Of a stretch of 64,000 nucleotides of DNA, positions 27,563 to 35,773 are shown piece by piece; the first letter of the stretch is position 1; each line of letters begins with the position of its first letter. Source of the stretch: Acetobacteraceae bacterium (GTDB lineage Bacteria; Pseudomonadota; Alphaproteobacteria; Acetobacterales; Acetobacteraceae); contig JAIXWG010000045.1 in NCBI GenBank assembly GCA_027482245.1, positions 110,754 to 174,753 of the forward strand, written 5' to 3'. The translations under genes were made by a program, and so were the position numbers. The notes beneath the pieces are model-generated. The model was not told the DNA's origin, searched no databases, and worked only from the letters and a program-made list of their open reading frames with translations.

Positions 27563-28335
27563 GCGTGATCTTCGAGGTCGCGGACCACGTTGCCCGCGTC
27601 ACGCTCAACCGGCCGGAGGCGATGAACGCCGTCGATCGCGCGACGGAGGCCGAACTCCAGCGCATCTGGACGGAGATCGAGGGAAGGCGCGATATTCGGG
27701 CCGTGGTGCTGACCGGCGCCGGCACGCGCGCCTTCTGCGCGGGCGCGGACGTCAAGGATGGCGGCGGCATGACGGGGCTGGAGTATTGGGCCGCGCCCCG
27801 CCCCGGCGGTTTCGGTGGCATCGCGCTGCGCACCACGCTCGACGTGCCCGTCATCGCCCGCGTCAACGGCCATGCGCTGGGCGGCGGCTTCGAGATGGTG
27901 CTTGGCTGCGACCTCATCGTGATGGCGGAAGGCGCGACACTCGGCCTGCCGGAACCGCGGCTCGGCCGACTGCCGCTAGATGGCGGCATGGCGCTGCTGC
28001 AACGCCAGATCCCACACCGCATGGCGATGGGCATGATGCTGACGGGCCGCCGAATCACGGCGGAGGAGGCGCTGGCCTTCCACCTCGTGAATGAGGTCGT
28101 GCCGCAGGACGGCCTCGACGCCGCCGTGGATCGGTGGCTGGAGGGCATCCTGGCCTGCGCGCCGCTTTCCGTCCGCGCCATCAAGCAGTCCGTCCGGCGC
28201 ACCGCGCACCTCACCGCGCACGAAGCCCAGGCCGCGCGCCTGCCCGCGCTGATCGAGGCCTTGCAGTCGAAGGACCAGGATGAAGGCGTCCGCGCCTTCG
28301 TGGAGAAGCGCAAGCCGGTCTGGTCCGGCACCTGA
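27559..28335 (+). CDS. enoyl-CoA hydratase/isomerase (crotonase) family
   Basis: 258-residue crotonase. Both hydratase glutamates appear present: GGGFEMVLGCD near residue 112 and GLPEPRLG near 132. The oxyanion-hole regions are AFCAGADVKDGG (about 58) and GHALGGG (about 106). ATG overlaps the CoA-transferase stop. It probably hydrates the unsaturated CoA ester produced in this operon; the operon has no acyl-CoA dehydrogenase of its own. Confidence 0.87.
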   Translation: MSVIFEVADHVARVTLNRPEAMNAVDRATEAELQRIWTEIEGRRDIRAVVLTGAGTRAFCAGADVKDGGGMTGLEYWAAPRPGGFGGIALRTTLDVPVIARVNGHALGGGFEMVLGCDLIVMAEGATLGLPEPRLGRLPLDGGMALLQRQIPHRMAMGMMLTGRRITAEEALAFHLVNEVVPQDGLDAAVDRWLEGILACAPLSVRAIKQSVRRTAHLTAHEAQAARLPALIEALQSKDQDEGVRAFVEKRKPVWSGT

Positions 28336-28342
28336 CGGCACC

Positions 28343-29245
28343 GTGCACGCCGCGGCCCTGACCTATTTCCGGGAGACAGCGCGGCGCGGTTCCGTCCGCC
28401 GCGCCGCCGCCGCCCTCAACGTCTCCGCCAGCGCCCTCAACCGCCAGATCCTGATCCTGGAGGAGGAGCTGGGCACCGCGCTGTTCGATCGCCTGCCCGG
28501 CGGCATGCGGCTGACGGCGGCGGGGGAACTGCTGCTGCAGCACGTCGTCGGCACGCTGGTGGAATTCGACCGCGTCCGGTCCCGCATCGACGACCTTCGC
28601 GCCGCCCGCACCGGCCATGTCGGCATCGCCGCGGTGGACAGCCTGCTGGTCGATTTCCTGCCCCGCGCCCTCGACCGCTTCCGCGCCGATTTCCCTGCCG
28701 TCACCTACGCGCTGGATGCCGCCAACCCGGCGGAGGTGCCGCGCCTGGTGGCGGACGGCACCTATGACCTCGGCTTCACCTTCGTCGGCCCGACGCCGCC
28801 GTCGCTGCGCTTCGAGCATGAGGTGCCGGCCCCGATCGGCGTCGTCATGCCCGCCGACCACCCGCTGCGGCAGAAGCGGGAGGTGAGCTTTGACGACGTC
28901 GCGCCCTATCCCTTCCTGGCCCAGGCCGGCCCCCTGCCCCGCTCCGCCGATGTCGATGCCGGCTTCGCGCGTTTCCGGTCGGGGCTGCGGCCACGGCTCG
29001 TCTCCAACTCCATCCAGGCGCTGAAGACCGCGATCCGCCTCAACATGGGCATCGCCTTCTTCACCCGCCTCGGCTTCCTGGAGGAGATCGAGCGTGGCGA
29101 GGTCGCCTGGCGGCCCTTCGACAGCCCCGCCATCAACGCGCTGCGCATCGGCCTGCTGGTCCCCGCCAGCCGGCCGCCGACCGCCCCCGCCCGGCAGCTG
29201 GCGGCGCGGCTGGTGGAGGAGATGGGGCGGCTCGACACCGCCTGA
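28343..29245 (+). CDS. LysR-like transcriptional regulator
   Basis: 300-residue regulator. The N-terminal winged HTH (residues 3-60: YFRETARRGSVRRAAAALNVSAS) is followed by a type 2 periplasmic-binding-like effector domain. GTG 28343, 7 bases after the crotonase stop, is preferred to the in-frame ATG at 28280, because the latter adds residues encoded within the crotonase gene. Being cotranscribed with the importer/CoA operon, it is probably its local regulator. Confidence 0.8.
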   Translation: MHAAALTYFRETARRGSVRRAAAALNVSASALNRQILILEEELGTALFDRLPGGMRLTAAGELLLQHVVGTLVEFDRVRSRIDDLRAARTGHVGIAAVDSLLVDFLPRALDRFRADFPAVTYALDAANPAEVPRLVADGTYDLGFTFVGPTPPSLRFEHEVPAPIGVVMPADHPLRQKREVSFDDVAPYPFLAQAGPLPRSADVDAGFARFRSGLRPRLVSNSIQALKTAIRLNMGIAFFTRLGFLEEIERGEVAWRPFDSPAINALRIGLLVPASRPPTAPARQLAARLVEEMGRLDTA

Positions 29246-29269
29246 TCCAGCCCGCAGGCTGCGCCCCGC

Positions 29270-30184
29270 ATGGCCGATCTCCGCAGCCTCGAGATCTTCT
29301 TCTGGGTCGCCCGCCTCCGCTCCTTCCGCGGCGCGGCGGAGCGCCTGAACACGACCCAGCCCGCCGTCTCCCAGCGCATCGCGGCGCTGGAGGCGGAGCT
29401 TGGCGTACGCCTGCTGGAACGGGGCGGGCGCGCTGCACCGGCCTCGGGCCGGGGCGTGGTGACCACGGCGCAGGGCCGCCGGCTGCTGGACTATGCGGAA
29501 CGCATGCTGCGCCTGCGGACCGAGATGCTGGAAGCCGTGGCCGGGCCCGGTGCGGTTGGCGGCGTGCTGCGACTCGGCGTGGCGGAGACCATCGTCCACA
29601 CCTGGCTCGCCCGCTTCATCGAGCGTGCGCATGCGCTCTACCCCTCCGTCACGCTGGACATCGAGGTGGACGTGACGCATGCGCTGCGCGGCGCGCTGGC
29701 GAGCCACAGCCTCGACCTCGCCTTCCTGATGGGGCCGCTGGTGGAGCCGGAGATGGCGAATCTGCCGCTCTGCCGCTACCCGCTGGCCTTCGCCGCCAGC
29801 CCGCGCCTCCTGCTGCCGGCGGAGCCGCTGGACCGCGATGCGGTGCTGGCGCTGCCCATCATCACCTATCCCCGGAGCACGGCGCCCACCATCGCGCTGT
29901 CCGCCGCGCTGCGCAGCGCGGATGGCCCGGCGCCCCGCGTCTTCGGCAACGCCTCGCTCGCCACCATCGTGCGCATGACGCTGGACGGCATCGGCCTGTC
30001 CGTCATTCCGCCGGCGGTGGTGGCGCGCGAACTGGCGGAGGGCACGCTGCGCCTGGTGGAGACGACATTGACTCCCCCTGAAATCGCCTTCACCGCATCC
30101 TGGCCCGCCGGGCCGGACGACACGCTGGCCCGGCGCCTGGCGGAGCTGGCGGTGGAGGTGGCGCGGGAAGCGGGCCACCGATAA
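29270..30184 (+). CDS. LysR family transcriptional regulator
   Basis: 304-residue LysR protein. The HTH occupies residues 1-60 (FRGAAERLNTTQPAVSQRIAALE, conserved), with the effector-binding domain from about 95. It lies 24 bases after the other LysR gene on the same strand. It is the last gene before the regulon marked by TTGTCCGGACAA sites and could act either on the preceding operon or on the direct repeats just downstream (30198-30214). Confidence 0.87.
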   Translation: MADLRSLEIFFWVARLRSFRGAAERLNTTQPAVSQRIAALEAELGVRLLERGGRAAPASGRGVVTTAQGRRLLDYAERMLRLRTEMLEAVAGPGAVGGVLRLGVAETIVHTWLARFIERAHALYPSVTLDIEVDVTHALRGALASHSLDLAFLMGPLVEPEMANLPLCRYPLAFAASPRLLLPAEPLDRDAVLALPIITYPRSTAPTIALSAALRSADGPAPRVFGNASLATIVRMTLDGIGLSVIPPAVVARELAEGTLRLVETTLTPPEIAFTASWPAGPDDTLARRLAELAVEVAREAGHR

Positions 30185-30197
30185 GCGGCGCTGATCG

Positions 30198-30214
30198 GAA
30201 AACATTCGAAAACA
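30198..30214 (+). repeat. GAAAACA direct repeats, 10 bases apart
   Basis: GAAAACA occurs at 30198-30204 and 30208-30214, exactly one helical turn apart, just upstream of a possible -35 (TTGGCG, 30218-30223). This suits an activator or repressor contact site; no protein can be assigned. Confidence 0.3.
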
Positions 30215-30217
30215 CGA

Positions 30218-30258
30218 TTGGCGCCTATGGCCAGGACCGGCATGATTTGTCCGGACAG
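30218..30258 (+). promoter_or_regulatory. promoter with TTGTCCGGACAG operator (site 1)
   Basis: Possible -35 TTGGCG (30218-30223), 17-base spacer, -10 CATGAT (30241-30246), followed directly by TTGTCCGGACAG (30247-30258), which differs by one base from the perfect palindrome found at four other places. The operator would cover the transcription start. The DUF1445 gene begins 29 bases after the first operator base, with AGGAG between. Confidence 0.65.
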
Positions 30259-30275
30259 CTTGCCCAGGAGCCCTG

Positions 30276-31079
30276 ATGCCCGACCACCCCCTGCCCCCGA
30301 CGCCGCCGGATGGGCGGTACGTGCGCCGGGCGGCGCGCGGGGGAAGGCTGGCGGGGCACACCTCCTCCCTCGCGCCCGGCTTCGTGCAGGGCAACCTCGC
30401 CATCCTGCCCGCGGCGCTGGCGGGCGACTTTCTCCGCTTCTGCCAGCGCAACCCGAAGCCCTGCCCGGTGCTGGGCATCAGCGAACCGGGCAGCCCGCAT
30501 ATCCCCGAACTCGGCCTCGACCTCGACCTGCGCACGGACCTGCCGCGCTACCGCGTCTGGCGGCAGGGGGAGCTGGTGGAGGAGCCGACCAGCATCGGCC
30601 ATGTCTGGCGGGATGACCTGGTCGCCTTCGTCCTCGGCTGCTCCTTCACCTTCGAGCATGCGCTGATGGAGGACGGCATCCGCCTGCGGCATGTGGAGCA
30701 GGGCCGGAACGTCGCGATGTGGCGGACCAGCATCGCCTGCGCGCCGGCCGGGCCCTTCGCGGGGCCGATGGTGGTCTCCATGCGGCCGCTGCCGCCGGCG
30801 GACGCGATCCGCGCCATCCAGATCACGACGCGATTCCCGGGCGTGCATGGCGCGCCCGTCCATCTCGGCCACCCGCACCTCATCGGCATCCAGGACCTGT
30901 CGCGGCCCGACTATGGCGACGCGGTCGAGGTCGGGCCTGACGAGATCCCGGTCTTCTGGGCCTGCGGAGTCACGCCCCAGGCCGTCATCGCCGCGGCGAA
31001 GCCCGACTTCGCCATCACCCACGCGCCCGGCGCCATGCTGGTGACGGACCTCCGCAACAGCAGCCTTGCCGTGCTGTAG
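30276..31079 (+). CDS. DUF1445 / D-glutamate cyclase-family putative hydro-lyase
   Basis: 267-residue protein of the YcsI/DUF1445 family, often called putative hydro-lyase; a mammalian relative acts as D-glutamate cyclase. Family hallmarks include [10 protein letters not shown] near residue 32, [13 protein letters not shown] near 118 and [11 protein letters not shown] near the C terminus. Length is normal. It is the first gene of an operon with a TRAP transporter and a DUF2848 gene, behind operator site 1. The substrate is unknown; a hydroxy- or oxo-acid brought in by the TRAP system is plausible. Confidence 0.8.
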   Translation: MPDHPLPPTPPDGRYVRRAARGGRLAGHTSSLAPGFVQGNLAILPAALAGDFLRFCQRNPKPCPVLGISEPGSPHIPELGLDLDLRTDLPRYRVWRQGELVEEPTSIGHVWRDDLVAFVLGCSFTFEHALMEDGIRLRHVEQGRNVAMWRTSIACAPAGPFAGPMVVSMRPLPPADAIRAIQITTRFPGVHGAPVHLGHPHLIGIQDLSRPDYGDAVEVGPDEIPVFWACGVTPQAVIAAAKPDFAITHAPGAMLVTDLRNSSLAVL

Positions 31080-31111
31080 TGATAACCACCGACAGGGAGA
31101 ACAGGGGAACC

Positions 31112-32185
31112 ATGACCAGCATCGTCCAATGGGGCCGCGCCGCGCTCGGCACCGCGCTCGCCATCGGCCTCTCGGCCGGCGCCGCGCTGGCGCAGCCGCA
31201 GGTGAACATCCAGGCGGTGACGCAGCCGACGCCCGCCATCCCGCAATACACCCGCGTGGACATCCCGCTGCTGCGCGATGGCCTGGCCGCCGCCAGCAAT
31301 GGCCGCATCCGCGTCAACCTCTCCGCCTGGCCGGAGCGCAACCTGAACGGGCCGGAGATCATCCGCCTCGTCCGATCGGGCCAGGTCGAGATCGGCGCCG
31401 TGCCTCTGAACACCGTCGCCGGCGACGTGCCGCTGCTGGACATGGTAGACCTCGCCGGCCTCAACCCCACCATCGGCCAGGCCCGCCAGGTGGCGGATGC
31501 GCTGATGCCGGAGGTGAACCGCGGGCTGGAGCGCTTCGGGGTGCGCATCATCGCCATGGCCCCCTACCCCGCGCAGGTGCTGTTCTGCCGGGAACGCGCC
31601 AATTCGCTGGCCGACCTCCGTGGCCGCCGGATCCGAACGGGCGGCGGCAGCATCAATGACTTTGTCGCCGCCGTCGGCGGCCAGGCCGTCGGCATCGGCT
31701 TCCCGGAAGTCTATGCCGCGCTGGAACGCGGCGTGGCGGATTGCGCCATCACCGGCACCGGATCGGGCAATGGCGCCCGCTGGTATGAGGTGACGACGCA
31801 CATGTATGCGCTGCCCGTCGCCTGGTCGACCTATGGCTACTTCATCAACCTCGCCTGGTGGAACCGGCTGGACCCGGCGGCGCGGGACCTCATCACCAGC
31901 ACCTTCGCCACCATCCAGGACGAGCAGTGGAAGCTCGGCGATGCGGCGTCGGAGGACGGGATCGCCTGCAACATCGGCGACCGTGCCAACTGCTCCATCG
32001 GCCGCCTGGTGGAGAACCGGCCGATGACCGTCTCCCGCCCCACGCCCGAGGATCTGCAGACGCTGCGCGGCATCCTCAGCAACAACGTGCTGCCCGCCTT
32101 CGTCCGCCGCTGCGGCGCCGCCTGCGGGGAGACCTACAACCGCGTCGTCGCGCCGATCTCCGGCACGCGCTACGAGGCCCGCTGA
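31112..32185 (+). CDS. TRAP transporter substrate-binding protein (DctP family)
   Basis: 357-residue periplasmic binding protein with a signal peptide (residues 1-29, ending ALAQ). The mature domain contains the conserved Arg-bearing LADLRGRRIRT near residue 175 that binds a carboxylate in most DctP proteins. The start at ATG 31112 follows ACAGGGGAACC and leaves the signal peptide terminal. It pairs with the DctQ and DctM genes immediately downstream. The ligand is probably an organic acid. Confidence 0.87.
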   Translation: MTSIVQWGRAALGTALAIGLSAGAALAQPQVNIQAVTQPTPAIPQYTRVDIPLLRDGLAAASNGRIRVNLSAWPERNLNGPEIIRLVRSGQVEIGAVPLNTVAGDVPLLDMVDLAGLNPTIGQARQVADALMPEVNRGLERFGVRIIAMAPYPAQVLFCRERANSLADLRGRRIRTGGGSINDFVAAVGGQAVGIGFPEVYAALERGVADCAITGTGSGNGARWYEVTTHMYALPVAWSTYGYFINLAWWNRLDPAARDLITSTFATIQDEQWKLGDAASEDGIACNIGDRANCSIGRLVENRPMTVSRPTPEDLQTLRGILSNNVLPAFVRRCGAACGETYNRVVAPISGTRYEAR

Positions 32186-32187
32186 GC

Positions 32188-32808
32188 GTGGAGCGGCCCG
32201 CACCCTTGATCCTGCGGGCCGCGACCGGCCTGCGTCGCGCGGTGGGCTTCCTCGGCCATGCCATGGGGCTCGTCGCCGGCTGGGGCTTCGTGCTCTGCGC
32301 CTTCTTCATCACCTTCGACGTGCTGGCGCGCTCCATCCTGCGCGTCAGCACGCAATCGACGACGGAAATCACCGGCTACATGCTGGCCTTCGGCCTTTCC
32401 TGGGGGCTCGCGCATACGCTGACGCAGCGGTCCCATGTGCGGATCGACATGCTGGTGAACCGCCTGCCCCAGCGCATCCGCATCTGGCTGCACCTGCTGT
32501 CGCTGCTGGCGCTCGGGATCTTCATGGCCTTCATCGCCAAGGGCGCCTGGGACCTGGTGGATGAAAGCCTGCTGTTCAACGCCACCGACATCAGCCTGCT
32601 GCGCACGCCGCTCGCCATCCCGCAGGGCCTCTGGGCGGCGGGCATGGTCGTCTTCCTGGTGCTGATCGCCTGCATGCTGGTGGAGAACCTGCTGCTCGCC
32701 ATCATGGGCGATGCCAAGCAGGTGGAGCGCAACCTCTCCTCCCGCGGCTATGACGAGGAGGCGCAGGAGGCGCTGGAAGCGCTCGGCGTCACGGAGACGA
32801 AGCCATGA
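32188..32808 (+). CDS. TRAP transporter small permease (DctQ family)
   Basis: 206-residue membrane protein with four predicted helices (about residues 25-50, 62-85, 105-125 and 145-170) and the DctQ motif TEITGYMLAFGLSWG. GTG start at 32188, 2 bases after the DctP stop. The acidic C-terminal tail overlaps the DctM gene by four bases. Confidence 0.85.
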   Translation: MERPAPLILRAATGLRRAVGFLGHAMGLVAGWGFVLCAFFITFDVLARSILRVSTQSTTEITGYMLAFGLSWGLAHTLTQRSHVRIDMLVNRLPQRIRIWLHLLSLLALGIFMAFIAKGAWDLVDESLLFNATDISLLRTPLAIPQGLWAAGMVVFLVLIACMLVENLLLAIMGDAKQVERNLSSRGYDEEAQEALEALGVTETKP

Positions 32809-34178
32809 TCGCCGTCGTCTTCATCCTGGTGATGCTGGTCATCTTCCTCGGCATGTCGCTAATGGGGGTGGGTGGCGGCGCGGATGTGCCGATTGGCGCG
32901 GTGCTGCTGCTGCTCGGCGTCTTCGGCGGCTTCTTCGCGGCCGGCATCTATGTCGGCGCCGCGCTCGGCGTGCTCGGCCTGCTGGCCGGCTTCGCCTTCT
33001 CCGACCGCCCCTTCTGGGCCTTCCTCGGCCAGACGGCCTGGGGCCCCTCCTCCTCCTTCGTGCTGGTGGCCGTACCGCTCTTCCTGCTGATGGGAGAGAT
33101 ATTGCTGCGCGCCGGCCTGTCGGAGCGGCTCTACCGTGCGCTGAACCTCTGGCTGAACCGGATGCCGGGCGGGCTGCTGCACACGAACATCGTGGCGTCG
33201 GGCGTCTTCTCCGCCATCTCCGGCTCCTCCGTCGCGACCGCAGCGACGATGGGATCGGTCGCGATGCCCTTTTTCCAGGGCCGCGGCTACGACCCGCGGA
33301 TGGTGATGGGCAGCCTCGCCGCCGGTGGCGCGCTCGGCAATCTCATCCCGCCCGGCATCACCTTCATCATCTACGCGCTGATCACGGAAACCTCGGTCGG
33401 CGCGCTGTATCTCGCCGCCGTCGGGCCCTCCATCCTGGTGATGGCGCTGTTCATCGCCGTCATCCTGCTGAAGAAGAACGCCGCGCCGCCGCCTGGCCCG
33501 GTGATCCCGATGGGGGAGAAGATCCGCGGCCTGGTCGGGCTGATCCCGACCATCGTGCTGATCCTGATCGTGCTCGGCACCATCTATGCCGGCCTCGCCA
33601 CGCCGACCGAATCGGCCGCGCTCGGCGTCGTGGCCGCCATCGGCATCGCGGTGGTGGAGCGCCGCTTCTCCTTCCGCATGCTGCATGCCAGCGCGGAGGC
33701 GACGGCGCGCAACACGGCGATGATCGGGCTCATCCTGCTCGGCGCCTATGTGCTGAACTACGTCATCACCATGCTCGGCGTGCCGCAGATGATGGCGGGC
33801 CTCGTTTCCCACCTGCCGCTGCCGCCCTGGGCGATCATGGCGCTGATCATCGGCTTCTACCTGGCGCTGGGCACGTTCATGGAGGGCTTCTCCATGATCA
33901 TCACCACCATCCCCGTGATCTTCCCGGTGGTGACGGCGCTGGGCTACGACCCGATCTGGTTCGGCGTCGTCGTGACGATGCTGGTGGAGATCGCCCTCAT
34001 CAGCCCGCCCGACGGCACGGTGCTCTACGTGCTGCAGGGACTGCGCAAGGATGGCGGCGCCATCGGCGATGTCTTCGCGGGCGTGCTGCCCTTCTGCGCC
34101 GTCTACATCCTGGCCATCGTGCTGATGATGATCATGCCCGACATCGCGCTCTGGCTGCCACGCGCCGTCGGCCCCTGA
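32805..34178 (+). CDS. TRAP transporter large permease (DctM family)
   Basis: 457-residue transport subunit with many membrane helices. DctM signatures include GSSVATAATMGSVAMP near residue 145 and NLIPPGITFIIYA near 182. It uses an ion gradient to take in the DctP-delivered acid. It overlaps DctQ by four bases; the DUF2848 gene follows after 11 bases. Confidence 0.9.
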   Translation: MIAVVFILVMLVIFLGMSLMGVGGGADVPIGAVLLLLGVFGGFFAAGIYVGAALGVLGLLAGFAFSDRPFWAFLGQTAWGPSSSFVLVAVPLFLLMGEILLRAGLSERLYRALNLWLNRMPGGLLHTNIVASGVFSAISGSSVATAATMGSVAMPFFQGRGYDPRMVMGSLAAGGALGNLIPPGITFIIYALITETSVGALYLAAVGPSILVMALFIAVILLKKNAAPPPGPVIPMGEKIRGLVGLIPTIVLILIVLGTIYAGLATPTESAALGVVAAIGIAVVERRFSFRMLHASAEATARNTAMIGLILLGAYVLNYVITMLGVPQMMAGLVSHLPLPPWAIMALIIGFYLALGTFMEGFSMIITTIPVIFPVVTALGYDPIWFGVVVTMLVEIALISPPDGTVLYVLQGLRKDGGAIGDVFAGVLPFCAVYILAIVLMMIMPDIALWLPRAVGP

Positions 34179-34189
34179 GGAATCCGCCC

Positions 34190-34870
34190 ATGCTGCGCTT
34201 CGAACGCATCGCCGCCGCCGGCACGGACCAGGTGGCGGTGGAGGTCTCGACCCTGGTCATCGCCGGCTGGGCCGGGCGGGACGAGGCGGCGGTGCGCCAC
34301 CACATCGAGGAACTGGCCGCGATCGGCGTGCCGCCCCCTTCCTCCGTCCCCGTCTACTACCGCGCCGCCGCCGCCAACCTGACGCAGGCGCCGGTGCTGG
34401 AAGTGCTGGGCCCCGACAGTTCCGGGGAGATCGAGCCGGTGCTGCTGTCGCTGGCCGATGGCCTCTGGCTTGGCCTCGGCTCCGACCACACCGACCGCAA
34501 GGCGGAGGCCGCGGGCATCGCGCTGTCGAAGCAGCTTTGCGGCAAGCCCGTCGCGGCCACGCTCTGGCGGTTCGAGGAGGTGGAAGCGCATTGGGACGCG
34601 CTGGAAATGCGCGCCACCGCCACGATCGATGGCGTGGCGGTGCTGTACCAGCAGGGGACGCTGGCGGCGCTGCGCCACCCGCGGGACCTGCTGGCGCGCC
34701 GCCCGGGCGGGCCCGCCCTGCCGCCGGCCAGCCTGATGTTCTGCGGCACGCTGGGCGCCATCGGCGGCATCCGCCCTGCCGCTCGTTTCGCCATGGACCT
34801 GCACGACCCCGTCCTCGGCCGCACGATTAGCCACGCCTACGACATCCACGTCCTGCCCGTCATATCGTGA
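34190..34870 (+). CDS. DUF2848 family protein
   Basis: 226-residue protein of the DUF2848 family. Features include LVIAGWAGRD near residue 22, PSSVPVYYRA near 48, LGSDHTDRKAE near 98 and FCGTLGAIGGIRPA near 187. No reaction is established for the family to my knowledge; a hydrolase or hydro-lyase on small carboxylates is only a guess. The ATG at 34190 follows a weak AGGAA. It is the last gene of the DUF1445-TRAP operon. Confidence 0.75.
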   Translation: MLRFERIAAAGTDQVAVEVSTLVIAGWAGRDEAAVRHHIEELAAIGVPPPSSVPVYYRAAAANLTQAPVLEVLGPDSSGEIEPVLLSLADGLWLGLGSDHTDRKAEAAGIALSKQLCGKPVAATLWRFEEVEAHWDALEMRATATIDGVAVLYQQGTLAALRHPRDLLARRPGGPALPPASLMFCGTLGAIGGIRPAARFAMDLHDPVLGRTISHAYDIHVLPVIS

Positions 34871-34881
34871 CGACGCGGACG

Positions 34882-34910
34882 TTGTCCGGACAAAATTGAG
34901 CGGCTAGCCT
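34882..34910 (+). promoter_or_regulatory. gntR promoter with TTGTCCGGACAA operator (site 2)
   Basis: A perfect 12-base palindrome, TTGTCCGGACAA (34882-34893), whose left half can serve as the -35 (TTGTCC) with a 17-base spacer to TAGCCT (34905-34910). It lies between the DUF2848 stop and the GntR start, so it probably mediates autorepression. Confidence 0.65.
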
Positions 34911-34938
34911 TCCGGCACAGGGGGAAGGACAAGGCTGC

Positions 34939-35712
34939 ATGACGGGCAAGGGCGCTCCTTCAGGCATGGCGCCATCGCAGGGGGGCGAGCGCGCTACCCT
35001 GCCGCTCTACGCCCGGATCGAGGCGCAGCTGCGCGACGCCATCGCGAATGGCGACTATGGCGTCGGCACCCTGCTGCCGACCGAAGCCGAGCTTTGCGAG
35101 CAGCTGCGCGTCTCCCGCCACACGATCCGGGAGGCGCTGCGCCGCCTGGTCGAAGCCGGCCTGGTGGAACGCCGCCAGGGCGCCGGCACCATGGTCGTGG
35201 CGCGGGAGGCGCCGAGCGGCACGGTGCAGTCCATGCGCAGCATCGAGGCGCTGTTCCAGTATGCCGCCGACACGCGCCTCGACATCCGCAGCCGCCGCAT
35301 GGCGCCGCTGACGCCGGAGGATGCGGCCGCCGTGCCCGCCCCTGTCGGGGAGCAATGGCTGACGCTGGAGGGGCTCCGCATCGGCCAGGACGGCGCGCCG
35401 ATCGCGACCGCCGACGTGCTGATCCACCCGCGCTTCGCCAGCATCGCCAATGCGCTGCCGGAACGCGGCGCGATCTACGCCATGATCGAAAGCCGCTTCG
35501 GGGTGGAGGTCGCGGAGGTGGTGCAGGAAATCACCGCAGCACCGATGTCGGCAGCCGTTGCCGCTTCACTCGGCCGCAAGCCGCGCGCCGTCGGCATCCG
35601 CTTCCTCCGCCGCTACCTCGGCACGGATGGCGCGACCCTGCTGCTCTCCCGCTCCTGGCACCCCGCCGAGCGCTTCACCTACGCGATGCGGCTGCGGCGC
35701 GGCGAGGGCTGA
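34939..35712 (+). CDS. GntR family regulator, HutC/UTRA subfamily
   Basis: 257-residue regulator. The winged HTH is at about residues 20-90 (LLPTEAELCEQLRVSRHT is the recognition region), followed by a UTRA ligand-binding domain (about 105-250) that senses a small effector. The operator GT-CCGG-AC at its own promoter has the GT-N4-AC spacing known for HutC-type proteins. Seven matching sites lie between 30.2 and 52.1 kb, so it is the obvious candidate to control the whole catabolic region. The effector is probably the substrate or an early intermediate; this is inferred. Confidence 0.9.
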   Translation: MTGKGAPSGMAPSQGGERATLPLYARIEAQLRDAIANGDYGVGTLLPTEAELCEQLRVSRHTIREALRRLVEAGLVERRQGAGTMVVAREAPSGTVQSMRSIEALFQYAADTRLDIRSRRMAPLTPEDAAAVPAPVGEQWLTLEGLRIGQDGAPIATADVLIHPRFASIANALPERGAIYAMIESRFGVEVAEVVQEITAAPMSAAVAASLGRKPRAVGIRFLRRYLGTDGATLLLSRSWHPAERFTYAMRLRRGEG

Positions 35713-35740
35713 GGGGCTTTCGCGCGCGAAAAGCTGCGCC

Positions 35741-35758
35741 TAGGATTTGTCCGGACAA
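35741..35758 (+). promoter_or_regulatory. -10 element with TTGTCCGGACAA operator (site 3)
   Basis: TAGGAT (35741-35746) resembles a -10 and is followed directly by the perfect palindrome TTGTCCGGACAA (35747-35758). No convincing -35 is seen. The operator would cover the transcription start. The ATG at 35774 is 27 bases from the first operator base. Confidence 0.65.
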
Positions 35759-35773
35759 TAGCAGGTGCCCCGG

